A stretch of DNA of 12,785 nucleotides, from contig JAHAAN010000048.1 of the NCBI GenBank assembly GCA_018376855.1, forward strand, positions 1 to 12,785, written 5' to 3'. Source of the stretch: Clostridiales bacterium. GTDB lineage: Bacteria > Bacillota > Clostridia > Christensenellales > QALW01. The position numbers and the translations under genes are program-made. The notes under the pieces were generated by a model. It ran no database searches, had not been told where the DNA came from, and saw nothing but the letters and a program-made list of their open reading frames with translations. Numbering within the stretch: position 1 is the stretch's first letter; each line of letters begins with the position of its first letter. Positions 12,702 through 12,785 of the stretch are shown in pieces.

Positions 12702-12785
12702 AGCCCCGAGGAAAGCTCCGCGTGATAATGGCTCTCTTGGTGTTCTCTTAAATTCTGGGCGATGTCCTCTGTCTTGGCAAAGGGG

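Noticed and set aside
12357..12725. 122-codon open frame on the plus strand
   Set aside because: It is the antisense shadow of the DUF2325 gene, whose motifs are clear on the minus strand.
1..12785. CRISPR array, tRNA, rRNA, integrase or intact transposase
   Set aside because: No regularly spaced repeats, cloverleaf-like sequences or recombinase motifs were seen on either strand.

Overview
The window looks like chromosomal DNA from a low-to-mid GC Firmicute, most likely a gut-type Clostridia. Supporting signs are strong GGAGG-type ribosome binding sites, the rpsF-ssb-rpsR cluster, a zinc-ribbon S18, a DUF951 protein, a DegV/FakB protein, a bacterial acyl-ACP thioesterase and a DUF2325 protein. 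The organism cannot be named from the sequence alone.

Left part (1-8200) is mostly housekeeping. On the minus strand lie an edge-truncated, disordered Ala/Pro/Glu-rich protein, a small DUF951 protein with its own promoter, and a 783-residue nuclease-helicase (RecB/Cas4-like nuclease joined to a Fe-S XPD/DinG-type helicase). A DegV-family fatty-acid-binding protein is divergent from the helicase. It converges on a small ASCH-like protein whose 5' end looks damaged, and a very long hairpin lies between the two. After about 470 bases with no believable gene comes a two-gene minus-strand unit (four- or five-pass membrane protein, then acyl-ACP thioesterase) with a near-consensus promoter. Divergent from it is the canonical operon rpsF-ssb-rpsR, with a strong promoter and a rho-independent terminator. 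DegV/FakB and the thioesterase both touch acyl-chain metabolism but are not in one operon.

Right part (8200-12785) is accessory and partly decayed. It holds orphan terminators, a small lipoprotein gene with a textbook promoter, and about 700 bases without a convincing gene. Next comes what reads as the wreck of an integrative/mobilizable element: a small accessory protein with a poor start, an oriT-like pair of inverted repeats, and a MobC-like gene broken by frameshifts and a stop. A complete XRE regulator unit (promoter, gene, terminator) follows. A second MobC-like C-terminal tail lies immediately beyond its terminator, so the regulator sits between two related mob remnants. The window ends in a 5'-damaged or 5'-unresolved DUF2325 gene.

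I see no CRISPR array, tRNA, rRNA, intact transposase or integrase, and no clear undescribed multi-gene system. The points most worth a second look are the SD-hairpin-start arrangement at the DUF951 gene, the mob remnants flanking the XRE gene, and the frame problems in the ASCH-like and DUF2325 genes.
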